Below are positions 27,042 to 36,552 of a DNA stretch of 50,150 nucleotides, one piece after another (position 1 is the stretch's first letter; each line of letters starts with the position of its first letter). The notes under the pieces are model-generated. The model searched no databases. It had not been told where the DNA came from and saw nothing but the letters and a program-made list of their open reading frames with translations. The stretch covers positions 1 to 50,150 of the forward strand of contig CAVDAL010000108.1 of assembly GCA_963606965.1 (NCBI GenBank), written 5' to 3'. The DNA is from CAVDAL01 sp963606965 (GTDB lineage: Bacteria; Actinomycetota; Coriobacteriia; Coriobacteriales; QAMH01). The translations under genes and the position numbers were made by a program.

Positions 27042-29189
27042 TTATGCTGCGCCATCAACATCTTCATCAAGACGCTGTTCAAGACGTTCCAATTCATTAC
27101 GCAAAGCTGCAAATTCAGGTGAATTAAGTTCCATATCTTTGTCGAGCATTTTCTTTGCGTCCTCATGTGCTGTCTGGATAAGCTTTGCGTCTGATATAAC
27201 ATCTGTTAATTTTAAAATCGACTGGCCATGTTGTTTATATCCCAAAACATTGCCTTCATGACGAATGCGCAAATCTGCTTGTGCAAGCTCAAAACCATCT
27301 GAGCAGTTAACAAAAGTCTGCAATCGTTCTTGCAGCTGTGTATCATCTTTTGCAGGATCTGCAACAATAAAGACTTTTCCTGCCTTAGTTCCGCGCCCAA
27401 CACGCCCTCTTAGCTGATGCAATTGTGACAAGCCAAAGCGTTCAGCATCTTCAATCATCATCATTGTTGCATTTGGAACATCGACACCAACTTCAACAAC
27501 AGTTGTAGCAACCAAGACATCAATTTTGCCGCTTCTAAAATCTTCCATAACTTCTTGCTTTTTTGCAGAAGCCATCTTGCCTGTAATCAAGCCAACATTT
27601 GCGCTGGTAAACACCTTGTCTGCTAAAAATTCAGCCTCTTGCTGCGCCGCCTTCAAATTGGAATAATCCTGTCCTTTACTATAATCCAAAAATGGATCAT
27701 TATCTTCTTTAGTTTCTTCACGCTGCTGACGCGTCAAACCAACAAGAGGGCAAATTATATATGCCTGTTCGCCCTTGGCGATTGCTTTCCGAATTTCATC
27801 ATATGCAACAAAGCGTTCATCGCGTGAAATATGTACTGTTGTTGTTTGCGCGCGCCCTGCTGGCGGCTTATGAATGAAGCTTGTTTCTAAATCGCCATAT
27901 AAAGTTAAAGCTAATGTGCGCGGGATTGGTGTCGCCGTCATCACAAGCAAGTCTGACCCAGGACCTTTCTTGCGCAAAATCGAACGCTGATTAACTCCAA
28001 AGCGGTGCTGTTCATCGATAATGCAAAGCGACAAATCTTTGAAGATAACATCATCTTCCAATAAAGCATGAGTGCCGAACAAAACGTCCAATTCACCGCT
28101 ATCAAGCTTCTTGCAAATTTCTTTGCGCTGTGCTGCTTTTGTTGAGCCTGTAAGTATTGCCCATGAAATACCACATTCATCCAAAAGTCCGCCCAAGCTA
28201 TTCCCATATTGACGAGCTAAAACTTCCGTCGGAGCCATGACAGCTGCTTGCTTGCCGCTATCTGCACACATAGCTAATGCGAATGCAGAAACTATAGTCT
28301 TGCCTGTACCAACATCGCCCAAAAGCATTCTATTCATAATGATATTTTTTTGCATATCATTTGTTATATCTTCAACAGCTGCAGTTTGTTCTGCGCTCAA
28401 TTCAAATGGCAAAGCACCCTGCAAAGCAGCAAACTTACTGCCTTTAATATGACAAATAGCATGCTGATTATTAAGCTCTGAATTGCGGCGACGCAACATC
28501 AAAACTTGCAACAAAAATACTTCTTCATAAGCAAGACGGCGACGAGCCTTCTTTTGCTCTTCCCACGAATGAGGAAAATGCAAAGCACGCAAAGCAGCTT
28601 TTTTATTCATCAAAGCATATTTATTCCGCAGTATGGCAGGCAAAAAGTCATGCATATCTGCACTTTGTTCCAAAGCTGTTGAAAGATATCTGCGCATCCA
28701 AGCATTTGTTAAGCCTTTTGTGCAATGATAAACAGGAATAAGGCGCGGAGTTGCAGCATCGCCAGAATTCAAAATTTCAAGATATGGTGAAACTATCCTT
28801 TTGAATCCATAGTCATAAGTCACCTTGCCCGATAAAGCAACGCGCATCCCCTCTTCCAGCTTATTAAGCATCCATGGCTGTCTAAACCAAATGCCTAAAA
28901 TCACTCCGCTATCATCAACGACAGCAATTTCAATAATATCGAGTTTTGGTTTTGGAATAGTATGTTTTATCCGCTGTATTGTGCCTGTGACGCTAACCAT
29001 TTCACCAATTTGAGCTTGCGCACAACTAACAGCATTGCTTAAATCTACATAGCGGAATGGATAAGATTCAAGCAGGTCACGGACTGTATAAATAGAAAGC
29101 TCCGCGAGCAGCTTTGCCCGCGAAGCATTAATAAGCCTAAGCTCGGTGACTGGCTTGTCTAAAATTGCGTCTGCAGCAAGTCGTGTCAC
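27042..29189 (-). CDS. recG: ATP-dependent DNA helicase RecG
   Basis: RecG remodels stalled replication forks and branched DNA. The 715-residue protein has the N-terminal wedge/OB domain (VSVTGTIQRIKHTIPKP), helicase motif I LLGDVGTGKTIVSAFA, the DEQHRFG box, MTATPIPRTLALTLYGD and the motif VI segment QLRGRVGRG. The start is GTG, shortly after the fakA stop, with GGAATAAG upstream. Confidence 0.96.
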   Translation of the reverse strand: MTRLAADAILDKPVTELRLINASRAKLLAELSIYTVRDLLESYPFRYVDLSNAVSCAQAQIGEMVSVTGTIQRIKHTIPKPKLDIIEIAVVDDSGVILGIWFRQPWMLNKLEEGMRVALSGKVTYDYGFKRIVSPYLEILNSGDAATPRLIPVYHCTKGLTNAWMRRYLSTALEQSADMHDFLPAILRNKYALMNKKAALRALHFPHSWEEQKKARRRLAYEEVFLLQVLMLRRRNSELNNQHAICHIKGSKFAALQGALPFELSAEQTAAVEDITNDMQKNIIMNRMLLGDVGTGKTIVSAFALAMCADSGKQAAVMAPTEVLARQYGNSLGGLLDECGISWAILTGSTKAAQRKEICKKLDSGELDVLFGTHALLEDDVIFKDLSLCIIDEQHRFGVNQRSILRKKGPGSDLLVMTATPIPRTLALTLYGDLETSFIHKPPAGRAQTTTVHISRDERFVAYDEIRKAIAKGEQAYIICPLVGLTRQQREETKEDNDPFLDYSKGQDYSNLKAAQQEAEFLADKVFTSANVGLITGKMASAKKQEVMEDFRSGKIDVLVATTVVEVGVDVPNATMMMIEDAERFGLSQLHQLRGRVGRGTKAGKVFIVADPAKDDTQLQERLQTFVNCSDGFELAQADLRIRHEGNVLGYKQHGQSILKLTDVISDAKLIQTAHEDAKKMLDKDMELNSPEFAALRNELERLEQRLDEDVDGAA

Positions 29190-29195
29190 AAGATC

Positions 29196-30812
29196 TTATT
29201 CCACAGAAAATATAACAGGATAAAGAGGTTGTTCACCACGATGAGCTTCAACTTCTAAATCTGGGAAGGTATCTTCAATTTTTTCAACCAAAGCTTCAAC
29301 AGCTTCATCAGAATAATCTTCGCCAGCTAAAAGCGTCATGATTTCCATATCTTGTGCAAGCTCATCAAGCAAGCCTAATGTTACTTCTTCAACAGAAGAA
29401 CCAACAACATCAAGCGAACCATTTGCAATTCCAATAAAGTCATCTGGAGCAATTGCTTCGCCCTTGCTTGTTTTTGCATCTTTGATAGCAACTGTGACTT
29501 CACCACAAGAAACTTGTGAAATCGCATCTGTCATAGCTTCAATATTTTCTTCAAAACTTGCATCAGGCATATAGCACATCATCGCAGAAAATGCAGCACA
29601 AACGCTCTTTGTTGGAATAACAGCAGCTGGAATATCGCAACAATCTGCTGCAGCATTTGCTGCCATGATAATATTTTTATTGTTTGGCAAAATGATTACA
29701 GATTCAGCATTCGCATCTTCAATTGCCGTTAGCAAATCCTTCGTTGAAGGATTCATTGTTTGCCCGCCACTAACAACATTATCAACACACATTGACTTCA
29801 AAATTTCAGCAGTGCCACTGCCAGCAGCAACAGCAATAACAGCAAGCTTCTTTGGCTCTGCCTTCTTTGAGTCAGCAGCAATGCCTTCTGCACGTTCTTG
29901 AGATTCAATAACCATATTGTGAATGAAAACTTCTGCGACTTGGCCGCGTTCAGTCATATATGTCAAGACTGTGCCTGGAGTGTCTGTATGAACATGAACT
30001 TTGAAGTCTGGATGAGCCCCTACTAAAAGTTCACAGTCGCCAATTGATGCAAGAAATTCAAGAGCAGCTTCTGTATCAATTTCTTCACTCTTTAACAAAA
30101 ATTCTGTGCAATACATATATTTTGAACCAGCCCAGTCATTGACTTGTTCAATTGCAACCAAAGGCTCAGGTCTTGAAAATTCTGAAGCGTGGACAAGTTC
30201 ACTTTTGTCGCCCGTAACAGCTGCAACAAATGCTTGAATAAGAATTGTTAAGCCAAAGCCGCCAGAATCAACAACGCCATTTTCCTTTAAAACTGGCAAA
30301 AATTCTGGAGTGCGCTTTACAGAAGCCAAAGCTTCATCTGAAATGGCATGCAAAGTTTCAATTGCATTTTTGCCATCTTGAGCACAAAGACTTGCGACAT
30401 TTGCAACATCTTCCAAAACAGTAAGGATTGTGCCTTTAACAGGCTTGCGCACTGCTTGAAATGCAACATCAACAGCGCGTTGAAAACCTAAAGCAATTGT
30501 GATTGCGTCAAAGTCTTTTGCGTCTGCTAAAGCTTCACACATTCCGCGAAGAATCTGGCTTGTAATTACGCCAGAATTGCCTCTTGCACCCATCAATGAA
30601 CCATGAGTGATAGCTTTGCACAAAGCTGCTTTATCTGCTCCTGGTTCAAGCGCCTTAATTTCATTGACAACAGATTGCATAGTCAAAGACATATTTGTGC
30701 CAGTGTCGCCATCTGGAACAGGAAAGACATTCAGCTTGTTAACTTCTTCTTTGCGTTCTTCTAATGCTGCTGCAGCAGCAATTACACATGATCGGACAAT
30801 GTCAGTATTCAT
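29196..30812 (-). CDS. fakA: Fatty acid kinase catalytic subunit FakA (DhaL domain, YloV family)
   Basis: FakA phosphorylates fatty acids presented by a FakB (DegV family) protein so they can enter phospholipids. The 538-residue protein has the N-terminal DhaL-type kinase domain (NVFPVPDGDTGTNMSLTM; HGSLMGARGNSGVITSQILRG), then the FakA middle and C-terminal domains (SVIILPNNKNIIMAA typical). It follows an asp23 family gene (yloU) by 17 bp, the standard pairing. No fakB gene is in the window. GAGGAG lies 12 bases upstream. Confidence 0.93.
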   Translation of the reverse strand: MNTDIVRSCVIAAAAALEERKEEVNKLNVFPVPDGDTGTNMSLTMQSVVNEIKALEPGADKAALCKAITHGSLMGARGNSGVITSQILRGMCEALADAKDFDAITIALGFQRAVDVAFQAVRKPVKGTILTVLEDVANVASLCAQDGKNAIETLHAISDEALASVKRTPEFLPVLKENGVVDSGGFGLTILIQAFVAAVTGDKSELVHASEFSRPEPLVAIEQVNDWAGSKYMYCTEFLLKSEEIDTEAALEFLASIGDCELLVGAHPDFKVHVHTDTPGTVLTYMTERGQVAEVFIHNMVIESQERAEGIAADSKKAEPKKLAVIAVAAGSGTAEILKSMCVDNVVSGGQTMNPSTKDLLTAIEDANAESVIILPNNKNIIMAANAAADCCDIPAAVIPTKSVCAAFSAMMCYMPDASFEENIEAMTDAISQVSCGEVTVAIKDAKTSKGEAIAPDDFIGIANGSLDVVGSSVEEVTLGLLDELAQDMEIMTLLAGEDYSDEAVEALVEKIEDTFPDLEVEAHRGEQPLYPVIFSVE

Positions 30813-30829
30813 GAAAGTACTTGCTCCTC

Positions 30830-31180
30830 TTAATCGCGAACCTTCACGCCTTGCACGTGAACATTCACAGACTCGACATTCATCTGGGCGTAAGTAGTCA
30901 AAACGTATTCAACTTTTTCTGAAAGCATTCTTGAAACTTCTGCAATATTGACGCCGTGTTCAGTAATGACATAAAGATCAACATTAACAACATTTTCTTC
31001 ATTCAAATTAACAACAACGCCTTTGCGCATGCGGTTTGCAGGCAAAAGTTTTGCAATACCGTCGCTGATAGTTGGCGATGTCATACCAACAATGCCATAG
31101 CTTTCAAGCGCAGCATAACCTGCCAAGTCAGCCAAAACGCCTTCAGCAACAGTAAGAGTACCTGTGATTGTATTAGCCAT
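30830..31180 (-). CDS. yloU: Asp23/Gls24 family protein, YloU type
   Basis: This 116-residue protein belongs to the Asp23 family (LTVAEGVLADLAGYAALESYGIVGM; VDLYVITEHGVNIAEVSRMLSEKVEYVL). It is the partner gene usually found immediately before fakA. It is the second Asp23 member in the window and differs clearly from the one next to nusB. AGGAG sits seven bases upstream of the ATG; it is the first gene of the operon ending with the lysozyme. Its molecular role is not established. Confidence 0.9.
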   Translation of the reverse strand: MANTITGTLTVAEGVLADLAGYAALESYGIVGMTSPTISDGIAKLLPANRMRKGVVVNLNEENVVNVDLYVITEHGVNIAEVSRMLSEKVEYVLTTYAQMNVESVNVHVQGVKVRD

Positions 31181-31268
31181 TTATATACTCCTAATCGTGC
31201 AAATTTCAGAACTTGCATTTTACCATTATTATCGCTATATGCATGAGCTAAGGCTGATATCTATGCGT

Positions 31269-31284
31269 CTTATATCCGTATAAG
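31269..31284 (-). terminator. Weak hairpin after dnaE
   Basis: A perfect six-base stem (CTTATA/TATAAG, four-base loop) lies ten bases after the dnaE stop, in the 113-bp gap before yloU. It has no T-run on either strand, so it is at best a weak terminator or processing site. No other terminator candidate was seen between dnaE and yloU. Confidence 0.3.
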
Positions 31285-31293
31285 GTATAAAGC

Positions 31294-34200
31294 TTAACTC
31301 AATTTTATTGATTCTTCCCCAACCAAAGCTTTGATAAGCTCAAGCATTTCTTTCGATTTCAAATTAACTGTCATTGGCAATTCTGCTCTAAATTTGCGCC
31401 CGTCAGATTGTTCCACAAAGATAGTCACAGGCTGGCCACCTGGATAGTTATCAAAAATCGAATAAAGTTTGCCAACAAGTTCATTTGAATATTGACAAGC
31501 TTGCATTGAAATTGCCATAGCTTTAGGGCCTGATGCTCCCTCTTTGCCTTTAAAGTCTAAAGCACCAAGTTCATAAGCTATTAACTGTGTGCCACGGTCG
31601 CTTCTTTCAAATTTGCCGCGAATGCTAACAACGCGATCAACTTCCAAAATGCCGCGATATTTTTCTAAAGTTTCACTCCAAAGCAAGCAATCTATCGTGC
31701 CCATCATATCTTCAAGCTTAATGATTGCCATGTTCGTTTTGTTCTTTGTTGTCTTGATTGTCACATCTGAAATAAGACCTGCAAATGTATATGTCTGCTT
31801 GTCTTTGAGTTTATCTTCGTCATTCACATCTCCCAAAGATGCAAAATGTGACTTTTCAAAAATCTCTTTATAAGGCGAAAGTGGGTGGTCACTAACATAG
31901 ATGCCAACATATTCTTTTTCGAATGAAAGCTTAACTTTTCTGTCCCATTCAATGCCATCTGGAGCAGGAATTTCATCCATAAATCCATTGGAAGAGCCAT
32001 CTTCTTCTTCCGCAAACAAATCGAACATTGAAACTTGACCAGCTTCTTTGTCGCGCTGGCGCTGCTGTGCACTTTCTAACAAGGAGCCATCTGCAACCAA
32101 ATCCCAAAGCTGTTTGCGCGTGTATCCTGTTGAGTCAAAAGCACCAGATTTGATAAGAGATTCAATAACTCGTTTATTGCATGCTTCTGAAGGCAAGCGA
32201 TATAAAAAGTCATGCAAACTGCTATATTCGCCATTGCTTTCACGGTCATCAATAATAATCTGTGCAACCTTATCACCAACACCACGCAAGCCAGAAAGAC
32301 CAAAACGGATGCCTTCTTCAGTGGCCGTAAAGTCAGACCTTGAGCTATTTACATCTGGCGGCAAAACAGCAATATTGTCGAATTTGCAAGCATTGATATA
32401 TTGAACAATTTTGTCTGTCTTGCCTGCATAGCTTGACAAAACAGCTGCCATATATTCATGTGGATAATAAGCTTTAAGCCATGCAGTCTGCATAACTAAG
32501 ATAGCATATGCTGCAGAATGAGACTTGTTAAAAGCATATTCTGCAAATTTCAAAACATCATTCCAAATTTCTTGTGCAATTTCAAGCTTATAACCATTGC
32601 GAACAGCACCATTCATCCAATGGTCTTCCATTGTTTCGACCTGGCCGTCCGCCCACTCTTGTTTAACTTCGCGCATGAGCTCGATTTTCTTTTTAGCCAC
32701 AGCTTTACGAACTTTGTCACTTTCTCCTACTGTAAAGCCAGACATCTTTACAGAAATCTGCATAACCTGTTCTTGGTAAACCATCGTGCCATATGTCTGT
32801 TCAAGAATATCTTTCAAGCGTTCATCATAATAATGAATTGGCTTTTTGCCATTTTTGCAGTCGACAAAGTTTTTAACCATGCCGGAATTCAATGGGCCTG
32901 GGCGATACAAAGCAATAGTAGCAACGATATCGTTATAACTATCAGGCTTCATGTCTTTTAGCAGCGCAGACATGCCACTAGATTCAATTTGGAACACGCC
33001 GGAAGTATGACCACTGCACATCAATTCAAAAAGCTTTGGGTCTTTAAAGTCAACATCATGGTCAATATCAACATCGCGCCCATAATTATCATGAATATTG
33101 CGAAGCGCTTTTGATATAACAGTCAGCGTGCGCAAGCCCAAAAAGTCCATCTTGAGCAAGCCCATTTCTGCAACAAGATGGTGATCATATTGAGTGATTA
33201 CATCGCCGCCTTTTGTGTCGCGCTTTGTTGGAACATATTTTTCAATCGGGTCGCGACAAATAATAACAGCTGAAGCATGAACGCCTTCACCACGCGTAAT
33301 GCCTTCAAGCTTTTTAGCTGCATCGATAATCTTTTTAACGTCCGCATCAGTTTCATATTTATGTCGCAAATCTGGGTTTGCTTCCAGCGACTTTTCAAGC
33401 GTTGATTCAGAAATCATCTTTGAAATATCTTGAGAAAGCCAAACAGGATATTCCAAAACGCGCGCAGCATCACCAACAGCTTGCTTTGCTTTCATCTTAT
33501 TAAATGTGATGACGTGAGCAATCTTTTCTTCACCATAAATGTCGCGGACATGTTGAATAACTTCTCCGCGGCGCTCATCATCAAAGTCCATGTCGATATC
33601 AGGCATTTCTGTACGTTCTGGACTCAAGAAACGTTCAAAGATTAAGCCGTTTTCAAGCGGGTCAAATGTTGTGATATCTAAAGCATATGAAATGATTGAA
33701 CCAGCAGCAGAACCACGACCAGGGCCAACTCCTATGCCATTCTTTTTTGCCCACTGTGTAAATTCTTGCACGACCAAAAAGTAAGCAGGAAAGCCTTTCT
33801 TGCAGATAATTTCATATTCATGTTCAAAACGGTCGATAACTTCTTGCGGCAGCGGGTCGCCATATCTTTCTTTCAAGCCAGCAATTGCTTTTTTGCGAAG
33901 GAAGGATTCATTTGTTTCACCTTCTGGCAAAGGAAAAACAGGCAAAATGATTTTGTCAAAGTCCAAAGTAACATTGCATTTGTCTGCAATTTCAAGAGTT
34001 GTTGGCAAACATTCTGGATGAGCTTTTAGAGCTTCCGCCATTTCTTCTGGACTTTTGCAATAAAACTGATCATTTTTAAACTTCATGCGGTTTGGGTCAT
34101 CAAGCTTTTTTGCCATGCCAACACAAAGCATCAAATCTTGCGTATATGCATCTTCCTGCTTTAGATAATGCAAGTCATTTGTGCCAACAGTCTTTAAGCC

Positions 34201-34890
34201 AAGTTCATTTGCAAGGCGCGTTAAAACATCATTGAGTCGTTCTTCGCTTGTTCCATTATCTGTTTTAACTTCAGGCCCTTGATTTTGAAGCTCGATATAA
34301 AAATCTTCTTTGCCAAAAATATCAATGAATGTTTGTGCCCATTCCTTAGCACGATTATATTCCCCACGGTCAATGTAGCTTGGAATAATACCCGCCATGC
34401 AAGCACTTGTTGCTAAAATTCCTTCGTGATAATTTTGCAAAGATTCCAAAGTCACTCGAGGCTTGTAATAAAAGCCATCAACAGCCGCTTTTGAAACAAT
34501 ATGAATTAAATTGCGATAGCCTTCATTATCCTTTGCTAAAAGAAGCATGTGATAAAGTTCAGGATATCCATCTTTAGATAAGCTATTATCTGGAGTGAAA
34601 TAAACTTCACAACCCAAAATTGGCTTGATGCCAGCCTTTAATGCAGCTTTATAAAATTCTGCACAGCCATACATATAGCCATGGTCTGAAATAGCAACAG
34701 CTGGCATTCCTAATTCTTTTGCATATTTGCACAAGTCGTCCAAACGAGTTGCACCATCAAGCAATGAATATTCAGTATGAACATGCAAGTGAACAAAGCT
34801 ACCGGATTCCCTACAAAATGTTGGAATTGGACCTTTGCCTTCACTAGCAGCTTTTATTTGATCAAAACAAGGAATGTCTGTTGCTGCCAT
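31294..34890 (-). CDS. dnaE: DNA polymerase III alpha subunit DnaE
   Basis: DnaE is the catalytic subunit of the replicative polymerase. The 1198-residue protein has an N-terminal PHP domain (FVHLHVHTEYSLLDG at 32-46, SDHGYMYG), the palm with VGPGRGSAAGS (388-398) and the catalytic aspartates in MPDIDMDFDDERR (D431 and D433), then fingers, helix-hairpin-helix and C-terminal OB-fold (TFAGLISDVTIKTTK). Length fits the DnaE1 type. The PHP metal residues seen (H35, H37) are kept, so proofreading by this domain is possible. AGGCGG precedes the ATG. Confidence 0.97.
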   Translation of the reverse strand: MAATDIPCFDQIKAASEGKGPIPTFCRESGSFVHLHVHTEYSLLDGATRLDDLCKYAKELGMPAVAISDHGYMYGCAEFYKAALKAGIKPILGCEVYFTPDNSLSKDGYPELYHMLLLAKDNEGYRNLIHIVSKAAVDGFYYKPRVTLESLQNYHEGILATSACMAGIIPSYIDRGEYNRAKEWAQTFIDIFGKEDFYIELQNQGPEVKTDNGTSEERLNDVLTRLANELGLKTVGTNDLHYLKQEDAYTQDLMLCVGMAKKLDDPNRMKFKNDQFYCKSPEEMAEALKAHPECLPTTLEIADKCNVTLDFDKIILPVFPLPEGETNESFLRKKAIAGLKERYGDPLPQEVIDRFEHEYEIICKKGFPAYFLVVQEFTQWAKKNGIGVGPGRGSAAGSIISYALDITTFDPLENGLIFERFLSPERTEMPDIDMDFDDERRGEVIQHVRDIYGEEKIAHVITFNKMKAKQAVGDAARVLEYPVWLSQDISKMISESTLEKSLEANPDLRHKYETDADVKKIIDAAKKLEGITRGEGVHASAVIICRDPIEKYVPTKRDTKGGDVITQYDHHLVAEMGLLKMDFLGLRTLTVISKALRNIHDNYGRDVDIDHDVDFKDPKLFELMCSGHTSGVFQIESSGMSALLKDMKPDSYNDIVATIALYRPGPLNSGMVKNFVDCKNGKKPIHYYDERLKDILEQTYGTMVYQEQVMQISVKMSGFTVGESDKVRKAVAKKKIELMREVKQEWADGQVETMEDHWMNGAVRNGYKLEIAQEIWNDVLKFAEYAFNKSHSAAYAILVMQTAWLKAYYPHEYMAAVLSSYAGKTDKIVQYINACKFDNIAVLPPDVNSSRSDFTATEEGIRFGLSGLRGVGDKVAQIIIDDRESNGEYSSLHDFLYRLPSEACNKRVIESLIKSGAFDSTGYTRKQLWDLVADGSLLESAQQRQRDKEAGQVSMFDLFAEEEDGSSNGFMDEIPAPDGIEWDRKVKLSFEKEYVGIYVSDHPLSPYKEIFEKSHFASLGDVNDEDKLKDKQTYTFAGLISDVTIKTTKNKTNMAIIKLEDMMGTIDCLLWSETLEKYRGILEVDRVVSIRGKFERSDRGTQLIAYELGALDFKGKEGASGPKAMAISMQACQYSNELVGKLYSIFDNYPGGQPVTIFVEQSDGRKFRAELPMTVNLKSKEMLELIKALVGEESIKLS

Positions 34891-34908
34891 TAAATCCGCC
34901 TTTTCATT

Positions 34909-34936
34909 TTTATATTTAATGCTTGGAATGCAACAA
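34909..34936 (-). promoter_or_regulatory. Candidate dnaE promoter
   Basis: On the minus strand a TTGTTG element (34931-34936) and a TATAAA element (34909-34914) are separated by 16 bases. The predicted transcript would start roughly 10-15 bases before the dnaE ribosome site. Confidence 0.5.
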
Positions 34937-34989
34937 GCAAATCAAGCCTTTAATTACCACAATATGTGCACTGACGCATAAGCTTTATG

Positions 34990-35385
34990 CTAAAGCGCAT
35001 CTGGATCTTGCGCGCGCAAGATGAAATGATATATCACTAAAACTATAGCTTGAACAATCAATGCAATAGCTGAAATAATAATTGTTTGCTCAATATATAA
35101 ATTATTCACTTCATAATAAATAATAGCTACGCATAAAATTATTCCAATAATTACAGAAGGAATAACCCAATTTTTCTTGCCATGTGGCGTTGTTGTGCAA
35201 GCATATCCTGCACATGCTGCAGCCAAGGCAAGCAAGCCAGCAAACCAAGCAGCAGTCACTGTTATGTCTCCTGTTGAAGTTGTTTGTTGAGCAAGAGACC
35301 TTGCACATGCTGCAACACCAATTGCAGCAACGATAACAGAAAGTATGCGAAGCAAAACTTGCTTAATTGTGATATGTTCTTCCAT
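34990..35385 (-). CDS. Four-helix membrane protein of unknown function
   Basis: I do not recognise this 131-residue protein. It shows four predicted membrane helices (about 10-28, 46-64, 74-92 and 100-122), a short basic loop (TPHGKKNW) between helices 2 and 3, and a charged C-terminus (RAQDPDAL). It lies 15 bp after the second CCG iron-sulfur gene with its own AGG-type ribosome site, so it is the last gene of the nine-gene redox operon. It could anchor a member of that operon or be an unrelated passenger. No clear terminator follows before the dnaE promoter. Confidence 0.7.
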   Translation of the reverse strand: MEEHITIKQVLLRILSVIVAAIGVAACARSLAQQTTSTGDITVTAAWFAGLLALAAACAGYACTTTPHGKKNWVIPSVIIGIILCVAIIYYEVNNLYIEQTIIISAIALIVQAIVLVIYHFILRAQDPDAL

Positions 35386-35400
35386 AAAACCTACAACCTA

Positions 35401-36552
35401 CTATGAAAATACTTGTGCAAGCCAGCTGCCATATGGGCCAACCCACATTTCATTCAAACGCTTGAAATTTTCTTCCCAATCAAACTTGTTTGAAAAGATA
35501 AGTTCAAGATAGTTTTTATTATCAATACCAGCGCCTTTACCAGCACTTATCTGCTGGAAAGCAAATGTATATGTGCATGTTGGGCACATTGTTACAAGAG
35601 TGTCGCCCGGTACACATTGTGCAAAAATTTCTTCAACTTTTGCAGCTTGGCGCTCTGGCTTAAATGCACTCACAGCACCGCCTGCACCGCAACATCCACC
35701 ACAAATTTGCGGCGCATCTTGCGGCAAGCCCATTATATGCTTAATGCCATCAGATGCATTTGCACCATGGTCTTGACATGATACAAAAAAGCGAGGGCTT
35801 TTGACTTCTGCATTTTCACAATTAAAGCCGGCCTCTTCTAAGAAATTAGGTAACATGCAAGCCTGTGCACTGCATTCATATTTTTTAAGAGCTTTAACAA
35901 GAATGTTATAGCAGCCTGGGCAACAACATAAAACCTTTTTTGCACCACTTTGCTTAATTTCTGAAACAAAGCGTTCACACAAGGCATCTGCGCGATCAAT
36001 AAAACCAGCACTTTTCAAAGGTGAACCACAACAATAATCAACCAATGTTGTCTTGCCACCAAGCTCTTCAATCTTTGCAAAAATTTCACGCGTTAATTCA
36101 GGAGCATATGCTGCTAAAGAACACCCTGGGAAAAATGCTAATTCGCAGTCCCCGTCTTCATATTTATAAAGGTCTGTATATCCAATGCCATAAATAGCAC
36201 GATATGCTTTAAAGATATCCCATTCTTGGTCAACTTGAACACTAACCCAAGCAGCACGAGGAATAAAGCCAGCTTTTTGATAGTCTTGACGCCCTGCCAA
36301 CATCAGTGAAATAACATCAATATCTGAAGGGCATTCATTCACACAATAGCCACATAAAAAGCAGCTACGCAAAACCTGTGTCAAGTCTTGATTTTCTTCC
36401 TTGCTTCCCTGCGAAAAAGCATCATGCATCATTAACGCAAATTTGCCAAGGTCAGTATTTACTTCGCTTAAGTTTATGCAAGAATCTGTGCACTTTTCAC
36501 AATGAATACAAGCACTTGCAACATCGCTATATGTCTTTAATGTGTCAACCAT
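35401..36552 (-). CDS. HdrD-like iron-sulfur protein with two CCG domains (second copy)
   Basis: The family passes electrons as part of heterodisulfide reductase-, glycolate oxidase- or GlpC-like complexes. The 383-residue protein has two ferredoxin motifs at the N-terminus (CIHCEKCTDSC at 15-25; CFLCGYCVNECP) for two [4Fe-4S] clusters, then two CCG domains: FFPGCS...YCCGSPL...CCPGC and FVSCQDH...GGCCGAGG...MCPTC. Both CCG modules look complete, so each could hold a non-cubane cluster as in HdrB. It starts one base inside the end of the GNAT-MBL gene. Its partner is unknown. Confidence 0.88.
   Translation of the reverse strand: MVDTLKTYSDVASACIHCEKCTDSCINLSEVNTDLGKFALMMHDAFSQGSKEENQDLTQVLRSCFLCGYCVNECPSDIDVISLMLAGRQDYQKAGFIPRAAWVSVQVDQEWDIFKAYRAIYGIGYTDLYKYEDGDCELAFFPGCSLAAYAPELTREIFAKIEELGGKTTLVDYCCGSPLKSAGFIDRADALCERFVSEIKQSGAKKVLCCCPGCYNILVKALKKYECSAQACMLPNFLEEAGFNCENAEVKSPRFFVSCQDHGANASDGIKHIMGLPQDAPQICGGCCGAGGAVSAFKPERQAAKVEEIFAQCVPGDTLVTMCPTCTYTFAFQQISAGKGAGIDNKNYLELIFSNKFDWEENFKRLNEMWVGPYGSWLAQVFS

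Noticed and set aside
34976..34990. GCATAAGCTTTATGC inverted repeat as terminator of the nine-gene operon
   Set aside because: It overlaps the stop region, has a six-base AT-rich stem and no T-run on the minus strand.
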